A DNA stretch of 7,134 bases from Desulfotomaculum sp. (GCA_003457075.1 DMIY01000187.1:1-7134); one strand, 5' to 3'. Counted from the first letter of the stretch, positions 1 to 6,608 are shown. The notes: a model not told the origin generated them from the letters alone. Numbers and translations are program-made.

Positions 1-75
1 AAGCCAGCCTAAAGCAGTCATTGCTAGTTCTCTACTCTACCTAGAATTAAGGTGGTCGGTAAATATATTGGTAGC

Positions 76-2172
76 CTAACTCATTTTACTTAAGTCTGCT
101 ACTAAAAGAAACGAATTTATTATATTCCTTAACAGGCCAAGGCGATTGTGACGAATCGCGTCATCTTCCGCCATTACCATAACAGCGTCAAAAAAACTAT
201 CGACCGGCTGCTTAAGTCCTGCCATTTTAATCAGTGCCCCCTGGTAATCCCGGTCCTTCAACCTGTCCTGAACTTCTTTTGTTGTTTCTATCAACTGACG
301 ATACAAAGCCTGCTCGGCAGGATGCTGCAATAATGAAACGTTAACAGCGGTGGAATAATGTTTTTGCGATATTTTATACGCCCGGTGAAAAGCAACAAGC
401 AGATCATCAACAGCCGGCTCCTTGCGGAAATTATCTAAAGCCGCGGCCCTCTGCCAGGTTCCGTAAATATCGTCTATGTTAACCGCCAGAACGGCATCAC
501 ATACAGCGTAAAAAATACCGCGCTCGCTAAAAATATTTCGTATCCGCTGGCAGAAAAACTCTTCCAGATCACTCAGGAGTTGCTCTTCTGTCGATTCCAG
601 CTTTGCTTTTCCCGAAAAACCCCGGTACGCCCTGATGATCATCTCACGTAAAGAAATAACCAGCTTCTTTTCCAGGATCACGTGACAAATACCCAGGGCA
701 TGGCGTCTTAAAGCATAAGGATCCTGGGATCCGGTCGGCTGGATGCCAATGGCGAAATAACCAGCCAGAGTATCCAGTTTATCCGCCAGGCTTAAAATAC
801 AGCCGGGTAATGTAACCGGTAACTCATCCCCTGAAAAACGCGGCAGGTAGTGCTCAGCGATAGCCCGGGCCACGACTTCCTCCTCCCCCTGACACAGTGC
901 GTATTCCCGTCCCATAATTCCCTGCAGTTCCGGAAATTCATACACCATGCTGGAAGTCAAGTCGGCTTTAGCCAGATATGCCGCACGTAAGGTAGAAGCC
1001 ATGGTCTTTTCATCCGCGCCCAGCATACCGGCCAGAGAAGAAGCCAGGGAAGTTATCCGTTCTGCTTTTTCGTATAATGTACCCAGATTTTCCTGCCATA
1101 CTATTCTCTTAAGAGCGTCCACGCGGGAAGATAGCGGGGTATTCAGATCCTCCTTCCAGAAAAAAGCAGCATCGGCCAGGCGGGCACGCAGCACCCTCTC
1201 GAAGCCAAAGCGGATAAGTTCATTATCACCGGTATTTGAGACGGCAATAAATCGCGCCAGCAGCGAACTATCCGGGCCAAAGACAGGAAAATAACGCTGA
1301 TGTCCGCGCATAGTGGTGATCAAAACTTCCCGGGGCAGATTTAAGTATTTTTGATCGAAACTTCCGGTTAAAGCAACAGGATATTCAACCAGGTTGGCCA
1401 CCTGGTCAAGCAACTCCTGATCTGGCTCCACCTTTCCCCCTTCTCCGGCAGCAAGTTCCTGCACCTGTCGCCAGATTACCTGCCGCCGCTCCGGGAGGTC
1501 AATCAACACATAAGCCCGGCGCATTTTCTCAAAATAATCGGCAGGGCTTTTTATATTTATAGGAGTCTTGCTTAAAAAACGATGGCCGTATGTTGTCCGC
1601 CCGGCCACAAGACCAGCAGCGGAGATGGGAATAACCTGTTCTCCATACAGCGCCAGCAACCAGCGAACGGGGCGGGCAAAACGCATCTCTCCCTCACCCC
1701 AACGCATTAACTTTGGAAAGTGCAAATCGCTTATTAATGCAGGGCAAATTTCACGCAAAACATCCTCCACAGGTTGCCCTTTCTGTTTGATTACAGCAAA
1801 AACATATTCTACCGGGCCCACCTGTTTGACTACCAGATCTCTTACATCCACTCCCTGACTCTTGGCAAACCCATAAACAGCACGGGTAAATTTCCGTTCG
1901 GCGTCAAAAGCCACTTTGGCCGCCGGTCCCTTGATTTCCCGTACTATTGGTTTCTGAACAGGCGTTAATTCTTCTATATACAACACCAGGCGGCGAGGCG
2001 TACCATAAGTGTGAACCGCTTTACAGGACAGTCTCTGCTCTTTTAACCTTTGCTCCGCCAGTCCCTTGAGTTGTTCTAAGGCAGGCCCAATGAAACTGGC
2101 AGGCATTTCTTCCACACCAACCTCCAGTAAGAAATCTTTGTTCGTTGTTATCGACCCCCTTTTGTCAAACAC
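76..2172 (-). CDS. glyS: Glycine--tRNA ligase beta subunit
   Basis: Beta subunit of the bacterial alpha2beta2 glycyl-tRNA synthetase. It binds tRNA-Gly and works with GlyQ to charge it with glycine in the cytoplasm. The 698-residue product is full length for the family (about 690). Family signatures run in order: [12 protein letters not shown] near residues 14-25, HFPKLMRWG at 151-159, [11 protein letters not shown] at 288-298, [12 protein letters not shown] at 462-473, [16 protein letters not shown] at 479-494, and the anticodon-binding tail with [11 protein letters not shown] near 660-670. The GTG start at 2172 overlaps the glyQ stop by 8 bases. No good Shine-Dalgarno lies at the normal distance, so termination-reinitiation coupling with glyQ is likely. 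An AGGGGG lies just inside the gene, but no canonical start follows it before the conserved KDFLLEVG, so GTG is kept. The stop is TAG at 78-76. Function is firm; only the exact start is open. Confidence 0.97.
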   Translation of the reverse strand: MFDKRGSITTNKDFLLEVGVEEMPASFIGPALEQLKGLAEQRLKEQRLSCKAVHTYGTPRRLVLYIEELTPVQKPIVREIKGPAAKVAFDAERKFTRAVYGFAKSQGVDVRDLVVKQVGPVEYVFAVIKQKGQPVEDVLREICPALISDLHFPKLMRWGEGEMRFARPVRWLLALYGEQVIPISAAGLVAGRTTYGHRFLSKTPINIKSPADYFEKMRRAYVLIDLPERRQVIWRQVQELAAGEGGKVEPDQELLDQVANLVEYPVALTGSFDQKYLNLPREVLITTMRGHQRYFPVFGPDSSLLARFIAVSNTGDNELIRFGFERVLRARLADAAFFWKEDLNTPLSSRVDALKRIVWQENLGTLYEKAERITSLASSLAGMLGADEKTMASTLRAAYLAKADLTSSMVYEFPELQGIMGREYALCQGEEEVVARAIAEHYLPRFSGDELPVTLPGCILSLADKLDTLAGYFAIGIQPTGSQDPYALRRHALGICHVILEKKLVISLREMIIRAYRGFSGKAKLESTEEQLLSDLEEFFCQRIRNIFSERGIFYAVCDAVLAVNIDDIYGTWQRAAALDNFRKEPAVDDLLVAFHRAYKISQKHYSTAVNVSLLQHPAEQALYRQLIETTKEVQDRLKDRDYQGALIKMAGLKQPVDSFFDAVMVMAEDDAIRHNRLGLLRNIINSFLLVADLSKMS

Positions 2173-3031
2173 ACAAAGGAAAACCCAATTTCTCCCGTTC
2201 CGCTATATAACCCTGGGCACAGGATCGGGCCAGGTTGCGCACTCTATGGATAAATGCCGTGCGTTCAGTAACACTGAGCGCTCCGCGGGCGTCCAGCAGG
2301 TTAAAAGCATGAGAACACTTTAACACGTAATCGTAGGCTGGCAAGATAAGACCTTTCTCCACCACTCGCCTGGCTTCCTGTTCGTACATCTCGAACAACT
2401 TGAAAAGCATTTCCAGATCAGCTTCTTCAAAGTTATAAAAAGAATATTCCACCTCGCCCCGGTGGTGAACATCACCATACGTAACCCCGTTCACCCATTC
2501 GATGTCGAAGATGTTATCTTTTTTCTGGAGGAACATGGCCAGCCGTTCCAGGCCGTAGGTGATCTCCACCGGGACGGGCCTGCACTCACAGCCACCACAC
2601 TGCTGAAAATATGTAAACTGGGTTATCTCCATGCCATCCAGCCATACTTCCCAGCCCAAACCCCATGCCCCTAAGGTGGGAGATTCCCAATTATCCTCTA
2701 CAAACCGGACATCGTGCCGGTCAGTTTCAATGCCGATGGCTTTCAAGCTCTCCAGATATACATCCACCACATCAGAAGGGGAAGGTTTTAAGATCACCTG
2801 ATACTGGTAATAATGTTGCAGGCGGTTGGGGTTCTCTCCATACCTGCCGTCAGTAGGCCTGCGGGAAGGCTCTACATAGGCCGCGCGCCATGGTTCCGGT
2901 CCCAGCACGCGTAAGAATGTAGCCGGATTCATGGTCCCTGCTCCTTTTTCCAGATCATATCCCTGTTGAATAATGCAGTTTTGGGTTGCCCAAAAATGAT
3001 TCAGGGCCAGGATGAGATCTTGAAAGTTCAC
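2165..3031 (-). CDS. glyQ: Glycine--tRNA ligase alpha subunit
   Basis: Catalytic alpha subunit of heterotetrameric glycyl-tRNA synthetase. It is a class II aaRS core that makes glycyl-adenylate and charges tRNA-Gly together with GlyS. The product is 288 residues; family members are about 290-300. Visible signatures are [14 protein letters not shown] at about 35-48, the motif-2 region [20 protein letters not shown] at 51-70, the active-site stretch [20 protein letters not shown] at 125-144, and the motif-3 segment EITYGLERL at 156-164. The start is GTG at 3031, preceded by GGAGGG (3047-3042) with a 10-base spacer and giving the family-typical N-terminus [14 protein letters not shown]. It is followed at once by overlapping glyS. 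Upstream is a leader of about 130 nt with its own promoter, a possible stem and a three-codon ORF. No T-box consensus is visible in that leader. Confidence 0.98.
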   Translation of the reverse strand: MNFQDLILALNHFWATQNCIIQQGYDLEKGAGTMNPATFLRVLGPEPWRAAYVEPSRRPTDGRYGENPNRLQHYYQYQVILKPSPSDVVDVYLESLKAIGIETDRHDVRFVEDNWESPTLGAWGLGWEVWLDGMEITQFTYFQQCGGCECRPVPVEITYGLERLAMFLQKKDNIFDIEWVNGVTYGDVHHRGEVEYSFYNFEEADLEMLFKLFEMYEQEARRVVEKGLILPAYDYVLKCSHAFNLLDARGALSVTERTAFIHRVRNLARSCAQGYIAEREKLGFPLCV

Positions 3032-3037
3032 GCCGTT

Positions 3038-3049
3038 TTATCCCTCCAT
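3038..3049 (-). other. Possible three-codon leader minicistron (Met-Glu-Gly-stop) before glyQ
   Basis: On the minus strand, ATG at 3049-3047 is followed by GAG, GGA and the stop TAA. A strong GGGAGG (3063-3058) lies 8 bases upstream, ideal spacing for initiation. The tiny frame contains the glyQ Shine-Dalgarno itself (GGAGGG, 3047-3042), so ribosomes using it would cover the glyQ site. Its last sense codon is a glycine codon, suggestive ahead of a glycine tRNA ligase operon. This is directly visible but very short, and could be chance. Confidence 0.3.
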
Positions 3050-3057
3050 AATTTAAA

Positions 3058-3115
3058 CCTCCCGCCCGGTAAAAAACAATCTGATGATGAATAATGATAA
3101 CTAACTGGCGGAAGG
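3058..3115 (-). promoter_or_regulatory. Long-range stem in the glyQ leader covering an upstream Shine-Dalgarno
   Basis: In the minus-strand transcript, CCTTCCGCC (3115-3107) can pair with GGCGGGAGG (3066-3058). This gives nine consecutive pairs, eight Watson-Crick and one G-U, around a 40-nt loop. The 3' arm contains GGGAGG, the ribosome-binding site of the three-codon ORF. No U-tract follows, so it is not a terminator. The T-box AGGGUGGNACCGCG consensus is absent. A regulatory role is inference; the large loop weakens the case. Confidence 0.3.
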
Positions 3116-3168
3116 CAACCTGCTTTTTTTAAAAGTTAAAAAATATATACATACCCTGGATAACTCAT

Positions 3169-3197
3169 AATTTACCAAAGTTAAATACAAAAGTCAA
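3169..3197 (-). promoter_or_regulatory. Sigma-A-type promoter for glyQS
   Basis: On the minus strand, TTGACT (3197-3192, 5/6 match to the -35 consensus) is followed after exactly 17 bases by TAAATT (3174-3169, 4/6 match to the -10 consensus). The -35 box includes the TGA stop codon of the DUF4342 gene. Transcription would start near 3162 and give a leader of about 130 nt before glyQ. Spacing, strand and position support it. It would let glyQS be transcribed apart from recO. Confidence 0.6.
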
Positions 3198-3592
3198 TTA
3201 TTTTGGGGGCCGGGCCGGTCAATTTCTAAAGAATAATGCCTGGCCACAGCCATCGCAGCACCAATGGTTGCCAGCAGGACCAGCTTTCTGCTGGCCATAA
3301 TTCCTAACACGCCTGCTGCTCCCCATACCGCCGGTACTTCAAATAGCGTTTCGCCGCCACGTTTTAGCTTCAGACGCACTTCCTTTCCTTTTTCATAAAA
3401 CTCCTTAATCTGTTCTACCAACTCTTGAGCACTGTCCTGGATTCTTTCATTAAATTTCCTGTTCTTTTCCTCCAGGTCAATTAACGCCTGTATTACATCT
3501 TCTTCCGCTTTCTCCAAAGCCTCTTTAGCTTCTTTATAGCTTATTCCCACCCTGGCTCTTAACATATCAATTTTTTCCAGTTTATTGATCAC
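3194..3592 (-). CDS. Small UBA-like / DUF4342 protein
   Basis: A 132-residue protein of unknown function. Residues about 4-43 (with GISYKEAKEALEKAEEDVIQ) resemble the UBA/NAC-like three-helix domain that starts DUF4342 proteins. A charged helical stretch follows (about 44-78), then a glycine- and alanine-rich hydrophobic segment at about 86-117 that could be a membrane hairpin or a buried core, then a short polar tail. The start is GTG at 3592, with GGAGGG nine bases upstream, which decides the start. The gene lies 51 bases after recO on the same strand and is probably co-transcribed with it. Its TGA stop lies inside the -35 box of the glyQS promoter. I remember this gene between recO and glyQ in several Clostridia, which suggests a housekeeping role, but no biochemical function can be read from the sequence. 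The family call is from memory. Confidence 0.85.
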   Translation of the reverse strand: MINKLEKIDMLRARVGISYKEAKEALEKAEEDVIQALIDLEEKNRKFNERIQDSAQELVEQIKEFYEKGKEVRLKLKRGGETLFEVPAVWGAAGVLGIMASRKLVLLATIGAAMAVARHYSLEIDRPGPQNN

Positions 3593-3643
3593 AGAACTTA
3601 TCCCTCCTGTCCCTTTTCTTCTTTTTCCCTCAACCGGAGGATT

Positions 3644-4417
3644 TTATGCATTATTTAGTGTTGCGCTTGACCCTCCAAGCATTTCTATGAATCTCTCCGT
3701 CTTGCATTGGTACCCCAGGTAGTATTCTATATGAGCCTTAAGTAATGTACGCAACTCCCGCCGGGTTCCGGCATCTACCTTCAACTGTTCCAACTTCGAC
3801 AGTTCCCAAACCAGCATGAGTTTAAGTATTTCTACCGTTCCCCGGTTACAGCGGATAAAACTGTCTGGGGGCTTATTCCTCGCACAATCCATACACAAGA
3901 TACCACCCGCTGCCGGAGAAAATCCAACCTCTCTTCCTATCAGAGAACGGTGACAACTTGCACAAGAATGCAAAACGGGCTTATACCCTGCAAGGGTAAC
4001 CAGCTTGAGGGCAAAAGCACGGGCTACCAGTTCCGCATCATTCTTCCCTAACTGGCGCAGAGTCTCTAAAAGAAGCCTGAACACGATTTCGCTGGCTTCA
4101 CCTTCTATTGTCGAGTTTTCAACCAGTTCAACCACATAACTGGCATAACAAAGCCTGCTTAATTCTATCAGCAACTCCGGGAAGGCCTCCAGTCCTTCAC
4201 ACTGGCTTACCGAGTCTATCTCCCGTCCCTGATGCAAAAGAAAGCGGGAAAAGCACAAGGGTTGCACCGCTCCTCTTTTACGACTGGTGGTTTTACGCGC
4301 GCCGTAGGCCATGACCCGCATTTTTCCGTATTCCTGCGAAAACAAAACAAGCAACTGATCGACATCGCGGTTATTTATGGCCCTCAAGACAACGGCGTCA
4401 GTCTTATAAAGCTTCAC
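3644..4417 (-). CDS. recO: DNA repair protein RecO
   Basis: RecO is a recombination mediator. With RecR it helps load RecA onto SSB-coated single-stranded DNA in the RecF pathway and anneals complementary strands. Counting from the upstream ATG, the N-terminal OB-fold has KLYKTDAVVLR (8-18), EYGKMRVMAYGARK (35-48) and RKRGAVQPL (52-60). The helical domain carries a zinc-binding Cys4 site: C158-x2-C161 and C181-x2-C184. The tail HIEYYLG (235-241) and FIEML (249-253) fits the family. I chose GTG at 4417 (257 aa) because homologues begin at KLYKT. GGGGG lies 11 bases upstream of it. An ATG at 4435 adds six residues and has no Shine-Dalgarno, but cannot be excluded. era, often found upstream, is absent; the divergent ykuD gene is there instead. 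recO therefore appears to be first in its transcription unit. Confidence 0.95.
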   Translation of the reverse strand: MKLYKTDAVVLRAINNRDVDQLLVLFSQEYGKMRVMAYGARKTTSRKRGAVQPLCFSRFLLHQGREIDSVSQCEGLEAFPELLIELSRLCYASYVVELVENSTIEGEASEIVFRLLLETLRQLGKNDAELVARAFALKLVTLAGYKPVLHSCASCHRSLIGREVGFSPAAGGILCMDCARNKPPDSFIRCNRGTVEILKLMLVWELSKLEQLKVDAGTRRELRTLLKAHIEYYLGYQCKTERFIEMLGGSSATLNNA

Positions 4418-4433
4418 TTCCCGTAAAGCCCCC

Positions 4434-4463
4434 ATTCTGAATTCTGAGTGCTAATAATGTCAA
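4434..4463 (-). promoter_or_regulatory. Candidate recO promoter
   Basis: A perfect TTGACA lies at 4463-4458 on the minus strand. After 18 bases comes CAGAAT (4439-4434), matching four of six -10 bases. Transcription would then start near 4427, downstream of the ATG at 4435, which favours the GTG at 4417 as the recO start. The problem is that the leader would be only about 10 nt and would lose the GGGGG ribosome-binding site. The -35 match is strong; the -10 is weak. Confidence 0.35.
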
Positions 4464-4472
4464 CCGTGACAT
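4457..4472. repeat. Perfect 6-4-6 dyad over the recO -35 box
   Basis: ATGTCA (4457-4462), spacer ACCG, then TGACAT (4467-4472). The dyad overlaps the candidate TTGACA -35 box of recO, so a dimeric repressor bound here would block it. It does not match the Gram-positive LexA box (GAAC-N4-GTTC), so SOS control is not implied. It is a short dyad and could be chance. Confidence 0.3.
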
Positions 4473-4510
4473 GTAAGCTGTATAGTTATCATATATTTTA
4501 AATGATATTC

Positions 4511-4582
4511 CCGGAAATATAAAGGCAGGTATAAAAAAATTGCTCCAGGGATCTTGAACAGGCTGAAGAAGTTTTTTTCCGG
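4511..4582. repeat. Separated 7-bp inverted repeat in the recO-ykuD gap
   Basis: CCGGAAA at 4511-4517 is the exact reverse complement of TTTCCGG at 4576-4582, with 58 bases between. A further ATATT (4505-4509) can face AATAT (4585-4589) across a small internal loop. It could be two operator half-sites or a leader stem. The wide spacing makes chance quite possible. The span also holds poly-A and poly-T runs but no recognisable promoter for ykuD. Confidence 0.2.
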
Positions 4583-4614
4583 ATAATATTTTAATCAAGA
4601 GGAAACAATAAATT

Positions 4615-4639
4615 TAAGGTAACTACTTTAGGTACCTTA
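4615..4639. repeat. 25-bp dyad upstream of the L,D-transpeptidase gene
   Basis: TAAGGTA (4615-4621) and TACCTTA (4633-4639) are perfect reverse complements around an 11-base spacer. The centre lies about 46 bases before the TTG start at 4673. It could be an operator or an RNA hairpin in the leader. It is AT-rich and followed only by TTTTC, so it is a poor terminator. No known binding-site family was recognised. Confidence 0.3.
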
Positions 4640-4672
4640 TTTTCAACTTTACGTCGAACATGGTGTTGCCAA

Positions 4673-5437
4673 TTGATTCCTTTGCGATGGTTGACATTGC
4701 CGGTAATAATACTCCTGGCCTGTTCCGGTTGGCCTGACGGGACTACTGCCGGCATTAAAAGACATAATTGCAGTTCTCCAACCGGCATTATTACGCCTGC
4801 TGACCGGCCGGTTACCAACAAAGCCGTGGACTATTATCTAATCGGTAAAGATAACCCCTCTGAATTCTACGATATATGCCTTCTGGTGGATACTTTTAAC
4901 CTTTCCCTGACCGTATTTTCTAAAGGGGAAGCTGTTCGCAAATATCCTGTGGCGGCAGGCCGGCCGGGTTCTGAAACGCCTGTCGGCGTGTGGAAAATAA
5001 TTAATAAATCGGACATCCCTGCTCCCGGAACCGGCGCCCGCTGGATGGAATTAAATATACCCGGTGGAACTTATGGCATTCATGGAACAGATAATCCCTG
5101 GTCTATAGGCAGTTATGCCAGCGGCGGATGTATTCGCCTGCAAAATGCCCATGTAGAGGAAATCTATCCCTGGGTTTCCATCGGCGCCTGCGTAATTATT
5201 GCCGGCAATCCCTTTGGTCGCTTCGGGGAAGATTACCCCCTGTTGAGTCAGGGAAATTGCAGTTCTGCAGTATGGGAAGTACAGTATACGCTAAAGCGCC
5301 TGGGTTTTTATCAGGGCGAAATAGACGGCATTTTTGGAGCGGGCACAGCTCAAGCTGTAAGCGATTTTCGACGAAAAAAGGGACTGCCGGAGGGTTTTTA
5401 TGTAGACGAGGAGGTTTACCATCTGTTGGGTCTTTAG
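4673..5437 (+). CDS. Exported YkuD L,D-transpeptidase with peptidoglycan-binding domain
   Basis: This enzyme family makes 3-3 peptidoglycan cross-links, or attaches groups to the meso-DAP stem, outside the cytoplasmic membrane. Residues 1-19 form a signal-like segment (Arg5, then a hydrophobic run ending LLAC). Cys17 might be a lipoprotein site, but Leu at -2 is not ideal. The YkuD domain spans about 68-178, with the motif H137 ... S150-G-G-C153-I-R155. Cys153 is the nucleophile and His137 its partner. A PG_binding_1 repeat covers about 196-254 (VQYTLKRLGFYQGEIDGIFG, then FRRKKGLPEG). The start is uncertain: TTG at 4673 is the first usable codon in frame but has no Shine-Dalgarno. The frame is open back to 4595 without ATG, GTG or TTG. 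The gene is monocistronic, closed by the terminator at 5492-5516. Spore or cell-wall use cannot be told apart here. Confidence 0.92.
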   Translation: MIPLRWLTLPVIILLACSGWPDGTTAGIKRHNCSSPTGIITPADRPVTNKAVDYYLIGKDNPSEFYDICLLVDTFNLSLTVFSKGEAVRKYPVAAGRPGSETPVGVWKIINKSDIPAPGTGARWMELNIPGGTYGIHGTDNPWSIGSYASGGCIRLQNAHVEEIYPWVSIGACVIIAGNPFGRFGEDYPLLSQGNCSSAVWEVQYTLKRLGFYQGEIDGIFGAGTAQAVSDFRRKKGLPEGFYVDEEVYHLLGL

Positions 5438-5491
5438 AATACACTTTTCACCTTGGATATTTTCGCACTTGACGAAGCTTGTTTCTTTCAC

Positions 5492-5516
5492 CCCGCCCTC
5501 TGGCGGGTTTATCTTT
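5492..5516 (+). terminator. Intrinsic terminator after the L,D-transpeptidase gene
   Basis: CCCGCC (5492-5497), loop CTCT, then GGCGGG (5502-5507) form a perfect six-pair GC stem, followed by the T-rich TTTATCTTT. It lies 54 bases after the ykuD stop and before the prenyltransferase gene. The two plus-strand genes are therefore probably separate units, although read-through is possible. On the minus strand no T-tract follows. The remaining gap to 5594 shows no convincing promoter. Confidence 0.8.
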
Positions 5517-5594
5517 AGTTAGTTGGAAGGGAAAAGAGATTTCTGGTCGAATAACTTATTTTGGCGAAATATTAAATTGGGAAAGGGATTGGCT

Positions 5595-6488
5595 ATGGAA
5601 AAAATTCAACTTTATTTTCGAGAAACACGTCCTCAGTTTTTGATTTTAACGTTGGTTTGCGTTCTGGTAGGCGCCGCCACCGCCTATTGGAAGACGGGGA
5701 GCATCAATATTTTCTATCTGATCATCATTTTGATCGGCGCTCTTTCAGCTCACGCTTCCGTAAACATATTAAATGACTATTTTGATTTTAAAAGCGGGCT
5801 TGACACATGCACCATAGTTACACCTTTTAGCGGGGGCAGCGGTATCCTGCCGGGCAAGCAAATGACGCTTTCATCTGCACTGGTCTTTGGGATTCTGACC
5901 TTTGCGTTAACGGCTCTGGTTGGTGTATGCTTTTTAGTTGTCCGCGGGTGGGCTTTATTGTTTGTAGGTTTGCCGGGGCTTCTTCTGGTCGGGTTTTATA
6001 CCCAGTATATAACGCGATTCCCCTTGCTGTGTTTACTTGCCCCCGGGATTGGTTTCGGGCCCTGTATGATCCTGGGTACCTACTTTGCGTTGCAAGGTTT
6101 TTATGACTGGACAGCCGTGGCAGCTTCATTAGTGCCCTGTTTTTTAGTCAGCAACCTTTTGCTTCTCAATCAGTATCCGGATGTTGAGGCGGATCGCCTG
6201 GTCGGCCGCTGCCATTTCCCTATTTTAATAGGTAAAACCCGCAGCACATATATTTACATGTCGTTTATCATAGCAATGTATATATGGATCGTTTTAGCCG
6301 TTTTTTTACACTTACTGCCGCTGTTAGCCTGTATATCCCTGTTTCCCTTTTTCATTGTCATTAAGATTATCAGGGGGCTGCTGAAAGAAAACGATCAGAT
6401 CAAAACCTTGATACCCCTTATGGGCCAAAATGTTATTTATATTTTGTTAACCACGCTTTTGTTGGCCGTCGGTCTGTTTATTTCCTGA
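5595..6488 (+). CDS. UbiA-family membrane prenyltransferase (MenA-like)
   Basis: Integral membrane enzyme of the UbiA superfamily, which moves a polyprenyl chain from its diphosphate to an acceptor such as 1,4-dihydroxy-2-naphthoate in menaquinone synthesis. The product is 297 residues with about eight or nine hydrophobic segments. The first Asp-rich motif is N60-D61-Y-F-D64 followed by FKSGLD70. The second is NQYPD196-VEAD200-R. Both are expected to hold Mg-diphosphate. The N-terminal ETRPQFLILT matches the substrate-entry helix seen in MenA. ATG at 5595 was chosen because AAAGGG lies seven bases upstream and the family signature begins just after it. The frame is open back to a TTG at 5523, but the added residues look unlike the family. 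No other quinone genes are present in the window, so the acceptor is unknown; MenA, haem or other lipid roles remain possible. Confidence 0.88.
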   Translation: MEKIQLYFRETRPQFLILTLVCVLVGAATAYWKTGSINIFYLIIILIGALSAHASVNILNDYFDFKSGLDTCTIVTPFSGGSGILPGKQMTLSSALVFGILTFALTALVGVCFLVVRGWALLFVGLPGLLLVGFYTQYITRFPLLCLLAPGIGFGPCMILGTYFALQGFYDWTAVAASLVPCFLVSNLLLLNQYPDVEADRLVGRCHFPILIGKTRSTYIYMSFIIAMYIWIVLAVFLHLLPLLACISLFPFFIVIKIIRGLLKENDQIKTLIPLMGQNVIYILLTTLLLAVGLFIS

Positions 6489-6503
6489 CATTGCCCGATT
6501 TTT

Positions 6504-6608
6504 CTACTGTTGTGTATTGGCCTTCCCGTTGCATAAGTACGGTTTCATTTCGATCGATCGGTTCAGTAATGTCCAGATGGCCGGGTTTTCCATGGCGATC
6601 GCCTCCAT
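6504..6608 (-). CDS. Possible small ORF, 34 aa, after the anti-sigma gene
   Basis: A 34-codon frame starts at ATG 6608 with a good Shine-Dalgarno, AGGAG (6618-6614), five bases upstream. It ends at TAG (6506-6504). The peptide begins MEAIAMENPAIWTLLNRS and has no hydrophobic segment or recognised motif. It follows the anti-sigma gene by 33 bases on the same strand, so it could be translated from the same message. A second frame through the same DNA (open from about 6655 to the TAA at 6480-6478) also reads like protein but lacks a good start. One of the two could be a decayed or frameshifted extension. The ribosome-binding site is the main support. Confidence 0.3.
   Translation of the reverse strand: MEAIAMENPAIWTLLNRSIEMKPYLCNGKANTQQ

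Noticed and set aside
1..75. Terminator or gene start downstream of glyS
   Set aside because: Only weak four- to five-pair stems (such as AGCA/TGCT) without a U-tract on the minus strand, and no coding start.
947..1294. 115-codon plus-strand frame inside glyS
   Set aside because: It is antisense to well-conserved GlyS sequence, has no ribosome-binding site, and its Ser/Arg-rich composition is typical of a shadow frame.
3032..3193. T-box riboswitch ahead of glyQS
   Set aside because: Expected for many Firmicutes glyQS operons, but no AGGGUGGNACCGCG-like core, no terminator with U-tract and no clear Stem I motifs were found on the minus strand.
4655..4671. LexA (SOS) box near CGAACATGGTGTTG upstream of ykuD
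   Set aside because: The half-sites do not fit GAAC-N4-GTTC: spacing and bases are off, leaving only a short AACA/TGTT dyad.
4404..4821. Two minus-strand frames of 64 and 76 codons across the recO-ykuD gap
   Set aside because: One runs into the recO start and the other lies antisense to the ykuD signal peptide region. Neither has a ribosome-binding site or protein-like character.
5128..5472. 114-codon plus-strand frame overlapping ykuD
   Set aside because: It lies out of frame within the catalytic and peptidoglycan-binding domains of a clear gene. Its Cys/Arg/Ser-rich composition indicates a shadow.
6524..6547. Hairpin CCGT...ACGG followed by TTTCATTT as a terminator for the prenyltransferase gene
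   Set aside because: The stem is only four pairs with a nine-base loop and no real T-run.
6595..6602. GCGATCGC palindrome (HIP1-like) and nearby CGATCGATCG
   Set aside because: Single short palindromes with no repeated copies in the window; they carry no cyanobacterial or regulatory meaning here.
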